Source: Catenulispora sp. GP43 (GTDB lineage Bacteria; Actinomycetota; Actinomycetes; Streptomycetales; Catenulisporaceae). From it: a stretch of DNA of 64,000 bases. The position numbers were made by a program, and so were the translations under genes. Position 1 is the first letter of the stretch; each line of letters starts with the position of its first letter. The notes beneath the pieces were generated by a model, which was not told the DNA's origin, ran no database searches, and worked only from the letters and a program-made list of their open reading frames with translations. Of the stretch, positions 53,714 to 61,152 are shown piece after piece. The stretch covers positions 248,001 through 312,000 of the forward strand of contig NZ_JBGCCT010000003.1 in NCBI RefSeq assembly GCF_041260665.1, written 5' to 3'.

Positions 53714-54111
53714 GGTGAGACCTCCGGTCCGGCGAAGACGAGCCCGTCCTCGAAAACGAGGCTCATGGGCATCCCTATACGCAGGTCCTCATTAGCGATG
53801 CCGCGTGCCCCGCACACGATGCGGGGCCGCGCATCGCTGTCCTCTACCTCCAGGTCAATAAGGATGACCGCATAGGGACCCTCTTCCCATGGGGGTAGCG
53901 GGTGATGGCAGATCGTGTAGCTGTGCAGGACCGCACGACCGGTCGCCTTCGCCGTCGTCCAGTCCAGGGACTGGCACTCCGGACACATGGGAGACGGAGG
54001 ATGCCGGAGCGATCCACAGGCTGTGCACTTCTGGATGAGTACGTCGCCCTTGGCGACGCCCTCCCAGTAGTAGGCGTTGTCGCGGCCGATGACCGGCAGG
54101 GGGCGGTTCAT
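53710..54111 (-). CDS. DUF35 OB-fold/zinc-ribbon acyl-CoA-binding protein (ChsH2 C-terminal equivalent)
   Basis: 133 aa from ATG 54111, overlapping the preceding stop by four bases (ATGA). N-terminal helix, then a zinc ribbon with two CxxC knuckles (KCTACGSLRHPPSPMCPECQSLDW) and an OB-fold (GRAVLHSYTICHHPLPPWEEGPYAVILIDLEVEDSDARPRIVCG). DUF35 proteins are partners of Ltp2-like aldolases. In Mycobacterium the DUF35 segment is fused to the MaoC domain in ChsH2 (Rv3542c); here the two parts are separate coupled genes. Confidence 0.85.
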   Translation of the reverse strand: MNRPLPVIGRDNAYYWEGVAKGDVLIQKCTACGSLRHPPSPMCPECQSLDWTTAKATGRAVLHSYTICHHPLPPWEEGPYAVILIDLEVEDSDARPRIVCGARGIANEDLRIGMPMSLVFEDGLVFAGPEVSP

Positions 54112-54644
54112 GCGTGCGCCCCTGTGTCTTGCACCCGCGCGGGCTTGAACCAAAGAGTCCGGAACAACATCTCGCCGACCAGCTCACCGTGCTGGTCGCG
54201 GTATTCGGTGATCGACGTCAGGAAGTAGCCCGCGCCGAGCGCCGTCCTCTTAAGCGGCGACACGGAGTCGAGCCGTGTGGTGGCGTACAGATGGTCCCCG
54301 ACGGTGAGGTACCGGTGATAGGTCTGCTCGCAGTCGGTCGCCACCACGGCGCGGTAGCCCGCCTCGATCAGCGTGGCCTGGGCCCGCGTGGACCCGTCCT
54401 GGGCCCCGCGCATCCGCAGCCCGGGCATCGTCCAGGCCTGCAACGACGCCGGCGGAGCGACCACGTCGGGGTGGCCCGCCCGGCGGGCCGCCGCCGGGTC
54501 GGTGTAGATCGGCAGCTCGTCGCCCATCGCGTCGCACCAGTGCCGGATCATCGGCTGGTTCACCGGGTCCCAGGCCGGGACCGGCTCGGACGGCGGGTCG
54601 GCTATGTGCGCGGACACTGTCTCGTACAGCGGATCGGTCTCCAC
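54108..54644 (-). CDS. MaoC-like dehydratase domain protein (ChsH2 N-terminal equivalent)
   Basis: 178 aa from GTG 54644 (AGGGAG ribosome site, 5 nt), 8 bp after the FadE stop. Its hotdog domain (WDPVNQPMIRHWCDAMGDELPIYTDPAAARRAGHPDVVAPPASLQAWTMPGL... YHRYLTVGDHLYATTRLDSVSPLKRTALGAGYFLTSITEYRDQHGELVGEMLFRTLWFKP) is the FAS1-like/MaoC N-terminal type. The text matches the first half of ChsH2. Together with ChsH1 it would hydrate the C-22 unsaturated steroid-CoA. It overlaps the DUF35 gene start by four bases. Confidence 0.83.
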   Translation of the reverse strand: METDPLYETVSAHIADPPSEPVPAWDPVNQPMIRHWCDAMGDELPIYTDPAAARRAGHPDVVAPPASLQAWTMPGLRMRGAQDGSTRAQATLIEAGYRAVVATDCEQTYHRYLTVGDHLYATTRLDSVSPLKRTALGAGYFLTSITEYRDQHGELVGEMLFRTLWFKPARVQDTGAHA

Positions 54645-54652
54645 AGTTCTCC

Positions 54653-55861
54653 CTATCTCCGCACCCTGGGCATCGCCAGCCCGGTCATCGCGATGATCTC
54701 CCGCTGGATCTCGTTGGCCCCGCCGCCGAAGGTGTTGGTCACCGCGTAGCGGTAGAGGAATTCGAGGTCGCCTGCCAGGAGCGCGCCGGGGGATCCCGTC
54801 TTCAGGACTCCTCCTGCGCCGAGCACCTGGAGCAACTCCGCCAGCGCCTCTATATGCGTTTCCGTCCCGTGCACCTTCGCCGCGGAGGCGTCGGCGGGGG
54901 ACAGGTGCCCGCCGGTCTGGTCCTTCTGCAGCGCCGCGACCATCTGGCCGTTGAGCAGCCGCAGACCGCTGATGCGGACGTAGGCGCGCGCCATGGTGTT
55001 CTTCACCCAGGGCAGATCTATGATCCGGAGCCCGCCGGCGGCCGGTGTCTCCATAGCCCAGCTCTGCACCTTGGCGAACGAGCGGATCACGCCCTGGGCC
55101 ACCGCGGCCAACGCCACCCGCTCGTGGTTCAGCTGCGTGGTGATCAGTTTCCAGCCCTCGTTCTCGCCGCCGACCCGCATCGTCACCGGGACGCGCACGT
55201 CGCGGTAGTACGTGGCGGTCGTGTAGTGCGAGGCGATCGTGTGGATCTTCGTCGCCTCGAAACCCGGATCCCGGGTGTCGACCAGCAGGATCGAGATGCC
55301 CTTGTGCTTCGGTGCTTCCGGATCGGTCCGGCAGGCCAGCCAGACGTACTCGGCGGAGTCCCCGTGGGTCGTGAAGATCTTCTGGCCGTCGACCACATAA
55401 GCGCTGCCGTCCTCGGTGCGCACGGCCCGCGTGGTCAGACTCGCCAGATCGGTGCCGGCGCCGGGCTCGGAGTAGCCGGCCGCGACGTCGATCTCCCCGG
55501 AGAGGATGCCCGGCAGCAGCAGGTCCTTCTGTTCCTGTGTGCCGAAACGCATCAGCGTCGGCCCGACAGTGTTGAGCGCCACCAGGGGCAACGGGCAGCC
55601 GGCGCGCGCCGCCTCGTCGAAGAAGACGAACTGCTCGACCGGCGTCAGGCCGCGCCCGCCGTACTCCTGGGGCCATCCCACCCCGAGCCAGCCGTCCGCG
55701 CCGAGCTTCCGGTGCAGGGTGCGGGCCGTGTCCGTGGAGGAGTCCGGCAGGCGCAGATCGTGGCGGACCTCATCGGTGACCAGTCCGGCGAAGTAGGTCC
55801 GCAGTTCGGCTCGCAGGGCTCGTTGGGCCGGGGTGTAGGCCAGATGTTCCGGAGGATGCAT
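54653..55861 (-). CDS. Acyl-CoA dehydrogenase, ChsE2/FadE29-like
   Basis: 402 aa from ATG 55861. A complete acyl-CoA dehydrogenase: N-terminal helices (GADGWLGVGWPQEYGGRGLTPVEQFVFFDEAARAGCPLP), FAD/substrate region (AAGYSEPGAGTDLASLTTRAVRTEDGSAYVVDGQKIFTTHGDSAEYVWLACRTDPEA), and C-terminal FGGGANEIQREIIAMTGL. The SEPGAGTDLAS motif and the late GGGANEIQ segment are well kept, so this should be the catalytic partner. First gene of the six-gene steroid-type operon. A KstR-type operator lies 117 bp upstream. The ribosome site is weak (GGGAG 12 nt upstream). Confidence 0.88.
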   Translation of the reverse strand: MHPPEHLAYTPAQRALRAELRTYFAGLVTDEVRHDLRLPDSSTDTARTLHRKLGADGWLGVGWPQEYGGRGLTPVEQFVFFDEAARAGCPLPLVALNTVGPTLMRFGTQEQKDLLLPGILSGEIDVAAGYSEPGAGTDLASLTTRAVRTEDGSAYVVDGQKIFTTHGDSAEYVWLACRTDPEAPKHKGISILLVDTRDPGFEATKIHTIASHYTTATYYRDVRVPVTMRVGGENEGWKLITTQLNHERVALAAVAQGVIRSFAKVQSWAMETPAAGGLRIIDLPWVKNTMARAYVRISGLRLLNGQMVAALQKDQTGGHLSPADASAAKVHGTETHIEALAELLQVLGAGGVLKTGSPGALLAGDLEFLYRYAVTNTFGGGANEIQREIIAMTGLAMPRVRR

Positions 55862-55977
55862 ACGGCGGCGTCTCCCGCGGTCGGCGTGATCGGCTGGACG
55901 TGTGGGTGCTGAAGTGCTGCTCTGCGCCCGACCGGCGGTTCGCGGCGGGCCGAACGCGATCTGAGCACTCGTCAGAT

Positions 55978-55991
55978 TAGAACACGTTCTA
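55978..55991. promoter_or_regulatory. KstR-type operator
   Basis: TAGAACACGTTCTA, a perfect 14-bp palindrome that fits the KstR consensus TnnAACnnGTTnnA at every fixed position. It lies in the 161-bp gap between the FadE29-like gene (minus strand) and mobA (plus strand), overlapping the expected -35 of mobA. Confidence 0.8.
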
Positions 55992-56022
55992 CTGGAAGGC
56001 CACACCGGGTTAGGGTGGCGGC

Positions 56023-57114
56023 ATGGACGCTCTGAGCGGACCCGGAGAACCCTTCGACGTGATCGTTCTGGCCGGCGGCGGCGCGCGCCGACTGGGCGGG
56101 GCGGACAAACCGGCGCTCGAGGTCGGCGGGATCAGCCTGCTCGACCGGGTGCTGGCGGCCTGTCGGGGCGCGGCGTCGGTCGCGGTCGTGGGCCCGCCGC
56201 GGCCGGTCGGCAGGCCGGTGGTGTTCACCCGCGAGTACCCGCCCGGCGGCGGCCCGGTGCCGGCTCTGGCCGCCGGGATGGCCGTCGGCTCCGCCGACCA
56301 CGTCGCCGTCTTCGCCGCCGACCTGCCGTTCCTGGACGTGGAGGCCGTCACCCTTCTGCGGCGCTCGCTGACCGCCGACGCAGTGCTCTTCACCGACGAG
56401 CGGGGCAAGGACCAGCCGCTGGCGGCGATATATCGGCGCAACGCGCTTGGGGCAGCCTTGGGCGCACTGTCGGAGTTGCGGGGCGCACGCCTGTTCGCGA
56501 TCGTCGAAGGGCTGGACACGACCCGGATCCCGGACACGCGAGGAGTCACCGCAGACTGCGACACGTGGGACGCCGTTCACGCGGCCCGCGCTCTGGTCGC
56601 GACACGACCCGCCACAAAGACGAAGATGGGGGACATGGACGACAAGAAGCTGCTCGCCGACTGGTGCGCCGCGGCCGCGGCCGAACTCGGGCTGACCGGG
56701 CACGAACTCGCCGAGGGCGACCTGGACGCGATCCTCGGCCTGGCCGGGGTCGCCGCCCACAACGTTCTGCGACCGGCCGCGCCGCTGACCACGTTCCTGG
56801 CCGGCTACGCGGTCGGGCTGCGCAGCTCGGCCGGCGGCGGCCGCGGCGCGCTGGACGGGCCGATCGCGAAGCTCAGCGCCCTGGCTCAGGCCTGGGACCC
56901 GGCCGCCGACGGCCCGGCCCGGGGCACCGGCGGCGCGGTGAGCGCGACGGTCGGCGGCTCGGTCGCGGCGAGCCCGGCGGCTGCGACGCCCGGCGGCGTG
57001 GCGGGCGGCGGCGTGGCGGGCGGCGCTCCCGGGACCACCGGCGCCCCGGACCTCGACTCCGCGGGCACCCCCGGCGACGAGTCCGGCGACTCCACAGGAT
57101 CCGGCGGCCGGTGA
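56023..57114 (+). CDS. MobA-like nucleotidyltransferase with C-terminal DUF6457-like extension
   Basis: 363 aa from ATG 56023, with TAGGGT 6 nt upstream and no ribosome site (leaderless). Residues ~10-200 are a MobA/GlmU-type nucleotidyltransferase (VIVLAGGGARRLGGADKPALEVGG, then VAVFAADLPFLDVEAV). This enzyme links GMP (or CMP) to molybdopterin. The second part (about 203-285; DMDDKKLLADWCAAAAAELGLTGHELAEGDLDAILGLAGVAAHNVLRPAAPLTTFLAGYAVG) is a helical DUF6457-type domain that is often found with MobA in actinobacteria. A Gly/Ala-rich tail ends the protein. It overlaps moeA by four bases (GTGA). Confidence 0.87.
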   Translation: MDALSGPGEPFDVIVLAGGGARRLGGADKPALEVGGISLLDRVLAACRGAASVAVVGPPRPVGRPVVFTREYPPGGGPVPALAAGMAVGSADHVAVFAADLPFLDVEAVTLLRRSLTADAVLFTDERGKDQPLAAIYRRNALGAALGALSELRGARLFAIVEGLDTTRIPDTRGVTADCDTWDAVHAARALVATRPATKTKMGDMDDKKLLADWCAAAAAELGLTGHELAEGDLDAILGLAGVAAHNVLRPAAPLTTFLAGYAVGLRSSAGGGRGALDGPIAKLSALAQAWDPAADGPARGTGGAVSATVGGSVAASPAAATPGGVAGGGVAGGAPGTTGAPDLDSAGTPGDESGDSTGSGGR

Positions 57115-58454
57115 ACACGTCCTGGGCCGAGGCCCGCAAGATCGCCGGCGCCGCGGCGATCCCCCTGCCCGCCGCCCGCGTCCCCATGGCCCAGGCCCGC
57201 GGCGCGGTCCTCGCCGAGTCACTGTCCGCACTGGTCGACCTGCCGCCGTTCGCGACCTCCGCGATGGACGGCTGGGCGGTGGCCGGGCCCGGGCCGTGGC
57301 GGGTCGCCGGGCGGGTGCTGGCCGGCCAGGAGGCGACCCGGCTAGGCGACGGCGAGGCGGTGGAGATCGCCACCGGAGCGCGGGTGCCGTCCGGGGCGTC
57401 GTCGGTGCTGCGGCGGGAGCGCGGTTTCGTCGACGGGCACGGCCGGCTCCACGTCGGCGAGAGCGGCGAGGCCAGCGAGGGCGGCGAGGCCAGCGAGGGC
57501 GGCGAGGCCAGCGAGGGCGGCGAGGCCGGCGACGGACACCGCAGCCACGCCTCGGCCGCCGCGACCGTGCCGCAGCGCTCCTACGCGGCGGTGTCCAACG
57601 GGACCACTGCCACGCGCACTCCGCGCGGCACCGAACTGGGTCTGCCGATAGGAGCCGACATCCGGCCGCAGGGCCAGGAGTCGCGCCGCGGCGAGACCCT
57701 GCTGTCGGCGGGCACCCGCGTCACCCCGGCGGTCCTGGGCCTGGCCGCCGCCGCCGGCTACGACGACCTGCCGGTCCACGAGCGGCCCCGGGTCGCCCTG
57801 GTCGTCATCGGCGACGAGCTGGCCGGCTCCGGCCTGCCGGACGGCGCCCGGATCCGGGACGCGCTCGGGCCGATGTTCACCGCCTGGCTCGACGCGCTCG
57901 GGGTCGAGGCGACGGTGAGCCGGGTCGCCGACGATGCCGGGGAACTGCTCGCGGTCGTCGCCTCCTCCCCGGCCGACGTGGTGATCACCACCGGCGGCAC
58001 GGCCCGCGGCCCGATGGACCACGTGCACCAGGTGCTGGGCGAACTCGGCGCGCGGATGCTCGTCGACGGCGTGTCGGTCCGGCCGGGGCACCCGATGCTG
58101 CTCGCCCAGTACGGCGGGACCCGGCAGCACCGCCGGTTCGTCGCCGGGCTCCCCGGCAACCCGCTGGCCGCGGTCGTCGGCTTCGTCACCGTGGTGCGGC
58201 CGCTGCTGCGCCGGCTGTCGGGCCTGCCGGACCCGTCACACTTCCTGCCGCTCGGGGATGCCGTCAGCACCCATCCGACCGACACTCGACTGGTGCCCGT
58301 CTCCGTCACCGACGCCTGCGCGATCCCCCTGCGGTTCACCGGCCCGGCGATGCTGCGCGGACTGGCGCTGGCCGACGGGCTGGCCGTCGTACCGCCGGGA
58401 GGAGGGGTGGTCGCCCTCGGCGCCGGGCAGCGGGTGGAGGTGCTGACGGTCTGA
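57111..58454 (+). CDS. moeA: Molybdopterin molybdenumtransferase MoeA
   Basis: 447 aa from GTG 57111, overlapping the mobA stop. MoeA domain order: N-terminal (AARVPMAQARGAVLAESLSALVDLPPFATSAMDGWAVAG), then the beta-rich domain (IATGARVPSGASSVL), the MPTb domain (VALVVIGDELAGSGLPDGARIRDALGPM; TTGGTARGPMDHV) and a C-terminal domain (VAGLPGNPLAAVV). It inserts molybdenum into adenylated molybdopterin. Between residues ~116 and ~178 there is an insert of tandem GGEASE repeats and a low-complexity section, not present in usual MoeA. The GDE and DH motifs are changed a little. The insert may be a surface loop. Confidence 0.9.
   Translation: MNTSWAEARKIAGAAAIPLPAARVPMAQARGAVLAESLSALVDLPPFATSAMDGWAVAGPGPWRVAGRVLAGQEATRLGDGEAVEIATGARVPSGASSVLRRERGFVDGHGRLHVGESGEASEGGEASEGGEASEGGEAGDGHRSHASAAATVPQRSYAAVSNGTTATRTPRGTELGLPIGADIRPQGQESRRGETLLSAGTRVTPAVLGLAAAAGYDDLPVHERPRVALVVIGDELAGSGLPDGARIRDALGPMFTAWLDALGVEATVSRVADDAGELLAVVASSPADVVITTGGTARGPMDHVHQVLGELGARMLVDGVSVRPGHPMLLAQYGGTRQHRRFVAGLPGNPLAAVVGFVTVVRPLLRRLSGLPDPSHFLPLGDAVSTHPTDTRLVPVSVTDACAIPLRFTGPAMLRGLALADGLAVVPPGGGVVALGAGQRVEVLTV
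57463..57534 (+). repeat. 18-bp in-frame tandem repeats in moeA
   Basis: Three perfect GCGGCGAGGCCAGCGAGG units (57463-57480, 57481-57498, 57499-57516) and a degenerate fourth (57517-57534). Each unit codes for six residues, GGEASE-type. Unit number could change by slippage without shifting the frame. Confidence 0.85.
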
Positions 58455-59497
58455 GCGAGAACACCACGTACGCAGCCCCGTTCCGCCCGACCGTCGTGCT
58501 GCCGCGCGCGGTCTCGGGCCCTTTGTGGGGGGTGTTCAAGCGGGTCCTGCTGGCGCTGGGGATCCTGGTGCTCTCCGCGGTGATCGTCTATCTGGGACGC
58601 GACGGCTACCGCGACTCCTCCGGCAAGCCCATCGGCTGGCTCACAGCCTTCTACTACGCCACCGTGACCCTGTCGACCACCGGCTACGGCGACGTGGTGC
58701 CGGTCAGCGACTCGGCCCGGCTGATCAACACCCTGGTCGTGACGCCGCTGCGCGTGCTGTTCCTGCTGGTGCTGGTCGGCACCACCCTGGAGGTGCTCAC
58801 CGAGCGGACCCGCAACGAATGGCGGCAGGAGAGGTGGAGGTCGAAGGTGCGGGATCACACCGTCGTGGTCGGCTACGGCACCAAAGGCGGCTCCGCCGTA
58901 CAGACGCTGCTGAAGAACGGCCACAGCCCGGAGTCCATCGTGGTGGTCGACACCGATCCGACGCGGATCGCCGAGGCCAACCGGCGCGGCCTGGCCGGCG
59001 TGGTCGGCGACGGCAGCCGCGGCGAGGTGCTGGAGCGCGCGGAGGTGGCCAAGGCCAGGAACGTGGTGATCAGCGCCGAGCGTGACGACACCGCGGTGCT
59101 GACCACCCTCACTGTGCGCCGCCTCAACCGCCGCGCCACGGTGGTGGCCTCGGTCCGGGAGGCCGAGAACGCCCCGCTGCTGCGCCAGAGCGGCGCCTCC
59201 TCGGTGGTCACCAGCTCCGACACCGCCGGGCAGCTGCTGGGCGTGGCCACCATCAGCCCCCGGGTCAGCCAGGTCGTGCAGGACCTGCTGTCCTACGGCG
59301 ACGGCCTGGAGCTGCTGGAGCGCCCGGCCGACACCGGCGACGCGGGCAAGGAGCCCGGGGCGGTGAAGGAGCCGGTCCTGGCGGTGATCCGCGGGTCGCG
59401 GACCATGCGCTACGACGACGTGGCGATCGGCACCATCGAGCTGACCGACCGCCTGGTCGTGGTGCGCTCGGTGCACAACCGGCGGCCAGGGGCCTGA
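58451..59497 (+). CDS. Two-helix potassium channel with TrkA-N (RCK) regulatory domain
   Basis: 348 aa if translation starts at CTG 58451, which overlaps the moeA stop by four bases (CTGA) and has GGAGG 10 nt upstream; the first conventional in-frame start, GTG 58496, has no ribosome site. The pore has two membrane helices (about 34-54 and 88-112), with the selectivity filter TLSTTGYGDVVPVS (about 73-86). A Rossmann TrkA-N domain follows (VVVGYGTKGGSAVQTLLKNGH... VVDTDPTRIAEANRRGLAGVVGDGSRGEVLERAEV), then a TrkA-C-like segment near the end. It is a ligand-gated K+ channel of the MthK type. Third gene of mobA-moeA-channel. Confidence 0.87.
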   Translation: MSENTTYAAPFRPTVVLPRAVSGPLWGVFKRVLLALGILVLSAVIVYLGRDGYRDSSGKPIGWLTAFYYATVTLSTTGYGDVVPVSDSARLINTLVVTPLRVLFLLVLVGTTLEVLTERTRNEWRQERWRSKVRDHTVVVGYGTKGGSAVQTLLKNGHSPESIVVVDTDPTRIAEANRRGLAGVVGDGSRGEVLERAEVAKARNVVISAERDDTAVLTTLTVRRLNRRATVVASVREAENAPLLRQSGASSVVTSSDTAGQLLGVATISPRVSQVVQDLLSYGDGLELLERPADTGDAGKEPGAVKEPVLAVIRGSRTMRYDDVAIGTIELTDRLVVVRSVHNRRPGA

Positions 59498-59595
59498 GAC
59501 CGCCCGAGATCGCCTCGGATCAGCTCAAGCCACCCTCAAAGCCGCTTCAACCGCCCGAGGGCGCCCCGGACCGTCTCAGAGCTTTACAGACCGGG

Positions 59596-60441
59596 TCAGG
59601 CCAGTCCGGAGCCGCGCCGGCGCCGCCCGCGCGTCCCCAGCCACCAGATCGTCCCGGCCGTGGCCAGCGCCAGCCCGAGCGCCGTCCCGGAGACCGCGGG
59701 CCTGGCGGCCAGTTCGCCCACCCGGGAGCGCAGCGCCACCGGCTTGTCGAAGACCAGGATCGGCCACTCGCGGGCCGTGGCCTCCTTGCGCAGGGCGCGG
59801 TCGGGGTTGACGGCGTAGGGGTGGCCGACGGACTCCAGCATCGGGACGTCGGTCGCCGAATCGCTGTAGGCGAAGGACCGGCCCAGGTCGTAGCCGCGCT
59901 CGGCGGCCAGCTCCACGATCGCCTTCGCCTTGTTCTCGGCGTAGGCGTAGAACTCGATCTCCCCGCTGTACTTGCCGTCCTCGCCGACCGCCATCCGGGT
60001 GCCGATCGCCAGGTCCGCGCCGAGCATCTCGGCGATCGGCTCGACCACCTCCGAGCCGGAGGTGGAGACGATCACCACGTCGCGCCCGGCGGCCTTGTGC
60101 TCGGCGATCAGCGCCGCGGCCTCGGAGTAGATCAACGGGTCGATCAGGTCGTGCAGGGTCTCGCCGACGATCTCCTTGACCTGTTCGACGTCCCAGCCGG
60201 TGGCCATGGCCGACAGGAACTGCCGCATCCGCTCCATCTGGTCGTGGTCCGCGCCGCCGGCCAGGTACACGAACTGGGCATAGGCCGTCCGCAGCACAGC
60301 GCGCCGGTTGATCAGGCCACCGTTGTAGAACGACCGGCCGAAGGCCAGGGTCGAGGACTTGGCGATGATCGTCTTGTCCAGGTCGAAGAAGGCCGCCGGA
60401 CGGCCCGCGCCATCCGCACGTGCGTCCGCATGCTCATCCAC
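59596..60441 (-). CDS. HAD-IB family phosphatase, SerB-like, membrane-tail
   Basis: 281 aa from GTG 60441. HAD motif I is FFDLDKTIIAKSSTLAFG (D-x-D-K-T), motif II VIVSTSGSEVVEPIAEMLGAD, and motif IV AYSDSATDVPMLESVGHPYAVNPD. The C1 cap is helical. The last ~45 residues include a hydrophobic stretch (GTALGLALATAGTIWWL) and a basic end, so it may be membrane-bound. It is the homologue of Rv3661 (annotated SerB-type) that sits beside ssd in Mycobacterium and streptomycetes; the substrate is unsure. It is divergent from the 6C RNA gene and ssd. Confidence 0.88.
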   Translation of the reverse strand: MDEHADARADGAGRPAAFFDLDKTIIAKSSTLAFGRSFYNGGLINRRAVLRTAYAQFVYLAGGADHDQMERMRQFLSAMATGWDVEQVKEIVGETLHDLIDPLIYSEAAALIAEHKAAGRDVVIVSTSGSEVVEPIAEMLGADLAIGTRMAVGEDGKYSGEIEFYAYAENKAKAIVELAAERGYDLGRSFAYSDSATDVPMLESVGHPYAVNPDRALRKEATAREWPILVFDKPVALRSRVGELAARPAVSGTALGLALATAGTIWWLGTRGRRRRGSGLA

Positions 60442-60611
60442 ACAATCGAGGATAGCGTCGTTGGTAGGTCCTACGCCGGGACCGCTTCAGTTGCGCCCTC
60501 AGTGACGGCTTTGAAGCGCAGTTGCGCCCGGTAGAGGGCCTCTCTTCAGTCATTCGGCGTAATGGATGAGGGTGGGGTTTGCATTCTGCGAGCCTCGGGT
60601 ACACCATGGAA

Positions 60612-60718
60612 GTCACGGATCGTTCGCGACCGTGCTACCACGGCCCGGCTCCTCCCCCCCGAGCCTGGTCGTGGAGAAGACCCCCGCTCTCCCCCCCGGC
60701 GGGGGTCTTCACTTTTCC
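60612..60718 (+). ncRNA. 6C RNA
   Basis: Two adjacent hairpins with C7 loops, the definition of the actinobacterial 6C motif. Hairpin 1: CCACGGCCCGGCTC (60638-60651) with GAGCCTGGTCGTGG (60661-60674), loop CTCCCCCCC. Hairpin 2: GAAGACCCCCGC (60676-60687) with GCGGGGGTCTTC (60699-60710), loop with seven C, then ACTTTT as terminator. The 5' end is approximate, placed 7-8 nt after a TACACC -10-like element. Location between the HAD-IB gene and ssd equals that of sRNA B11/6C between Rv3661 and Rv3660c in Mycobacterium tuberculosis. Confidence 0.9.
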
Positions 60719-61152
60719 CACTTCGGCGCCCCGCCCGCCGTCCGCCGGTCCGCCTCCGCCGGGCCCCGGTTGTGCTGACAACCGGTTCGCCGCACCGGCC
60801 CGCGCCCGCTCTCCGAGCCCTGATCCCGCCCCTTCCCGGGCGGCTCGAGCAGGGATCGGTGACAGATCCCGCGCGGATCCGGCGCAGTTCCCGCACAGTT
60901 GCGACAACAGACGTTCGGATATTTCGTTGTCGGGTTTTGCCCTTACCTGAGAAATCCACAAGTTCGCACACGAACTAAGACCGCGCATCCAATAACAGCG
61001 TGGCCGTTAGACCGAACGGGGGATAGCCGTTATCCCCAACCCGGGTTTATCCACAAGTGCTTCCGCCGCTCCTGGCGCCCTCCGCGTTTCCTCGGCGACC
61101 GTGGGCCGGTGCCCCGCCGACCGAAGGCGGGCCCCGATCCCAGGGAGCCGCC
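60719..61152. other. Long intergenic region upstream of ssd with DnaA-like boxes
   Basis: 434 bp with no gene. It holds TTATCCACA (61047-61055) and the one-mismatch TTATCCCCA (61030-61038), 17 bp apart. The stretch 60900-61020 is AT-richer than its surroundings and likely contains the ssd/tad promoter. Several short open frames here do not show GC3 bias. No other element is recognised. Confidence 0.5.
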
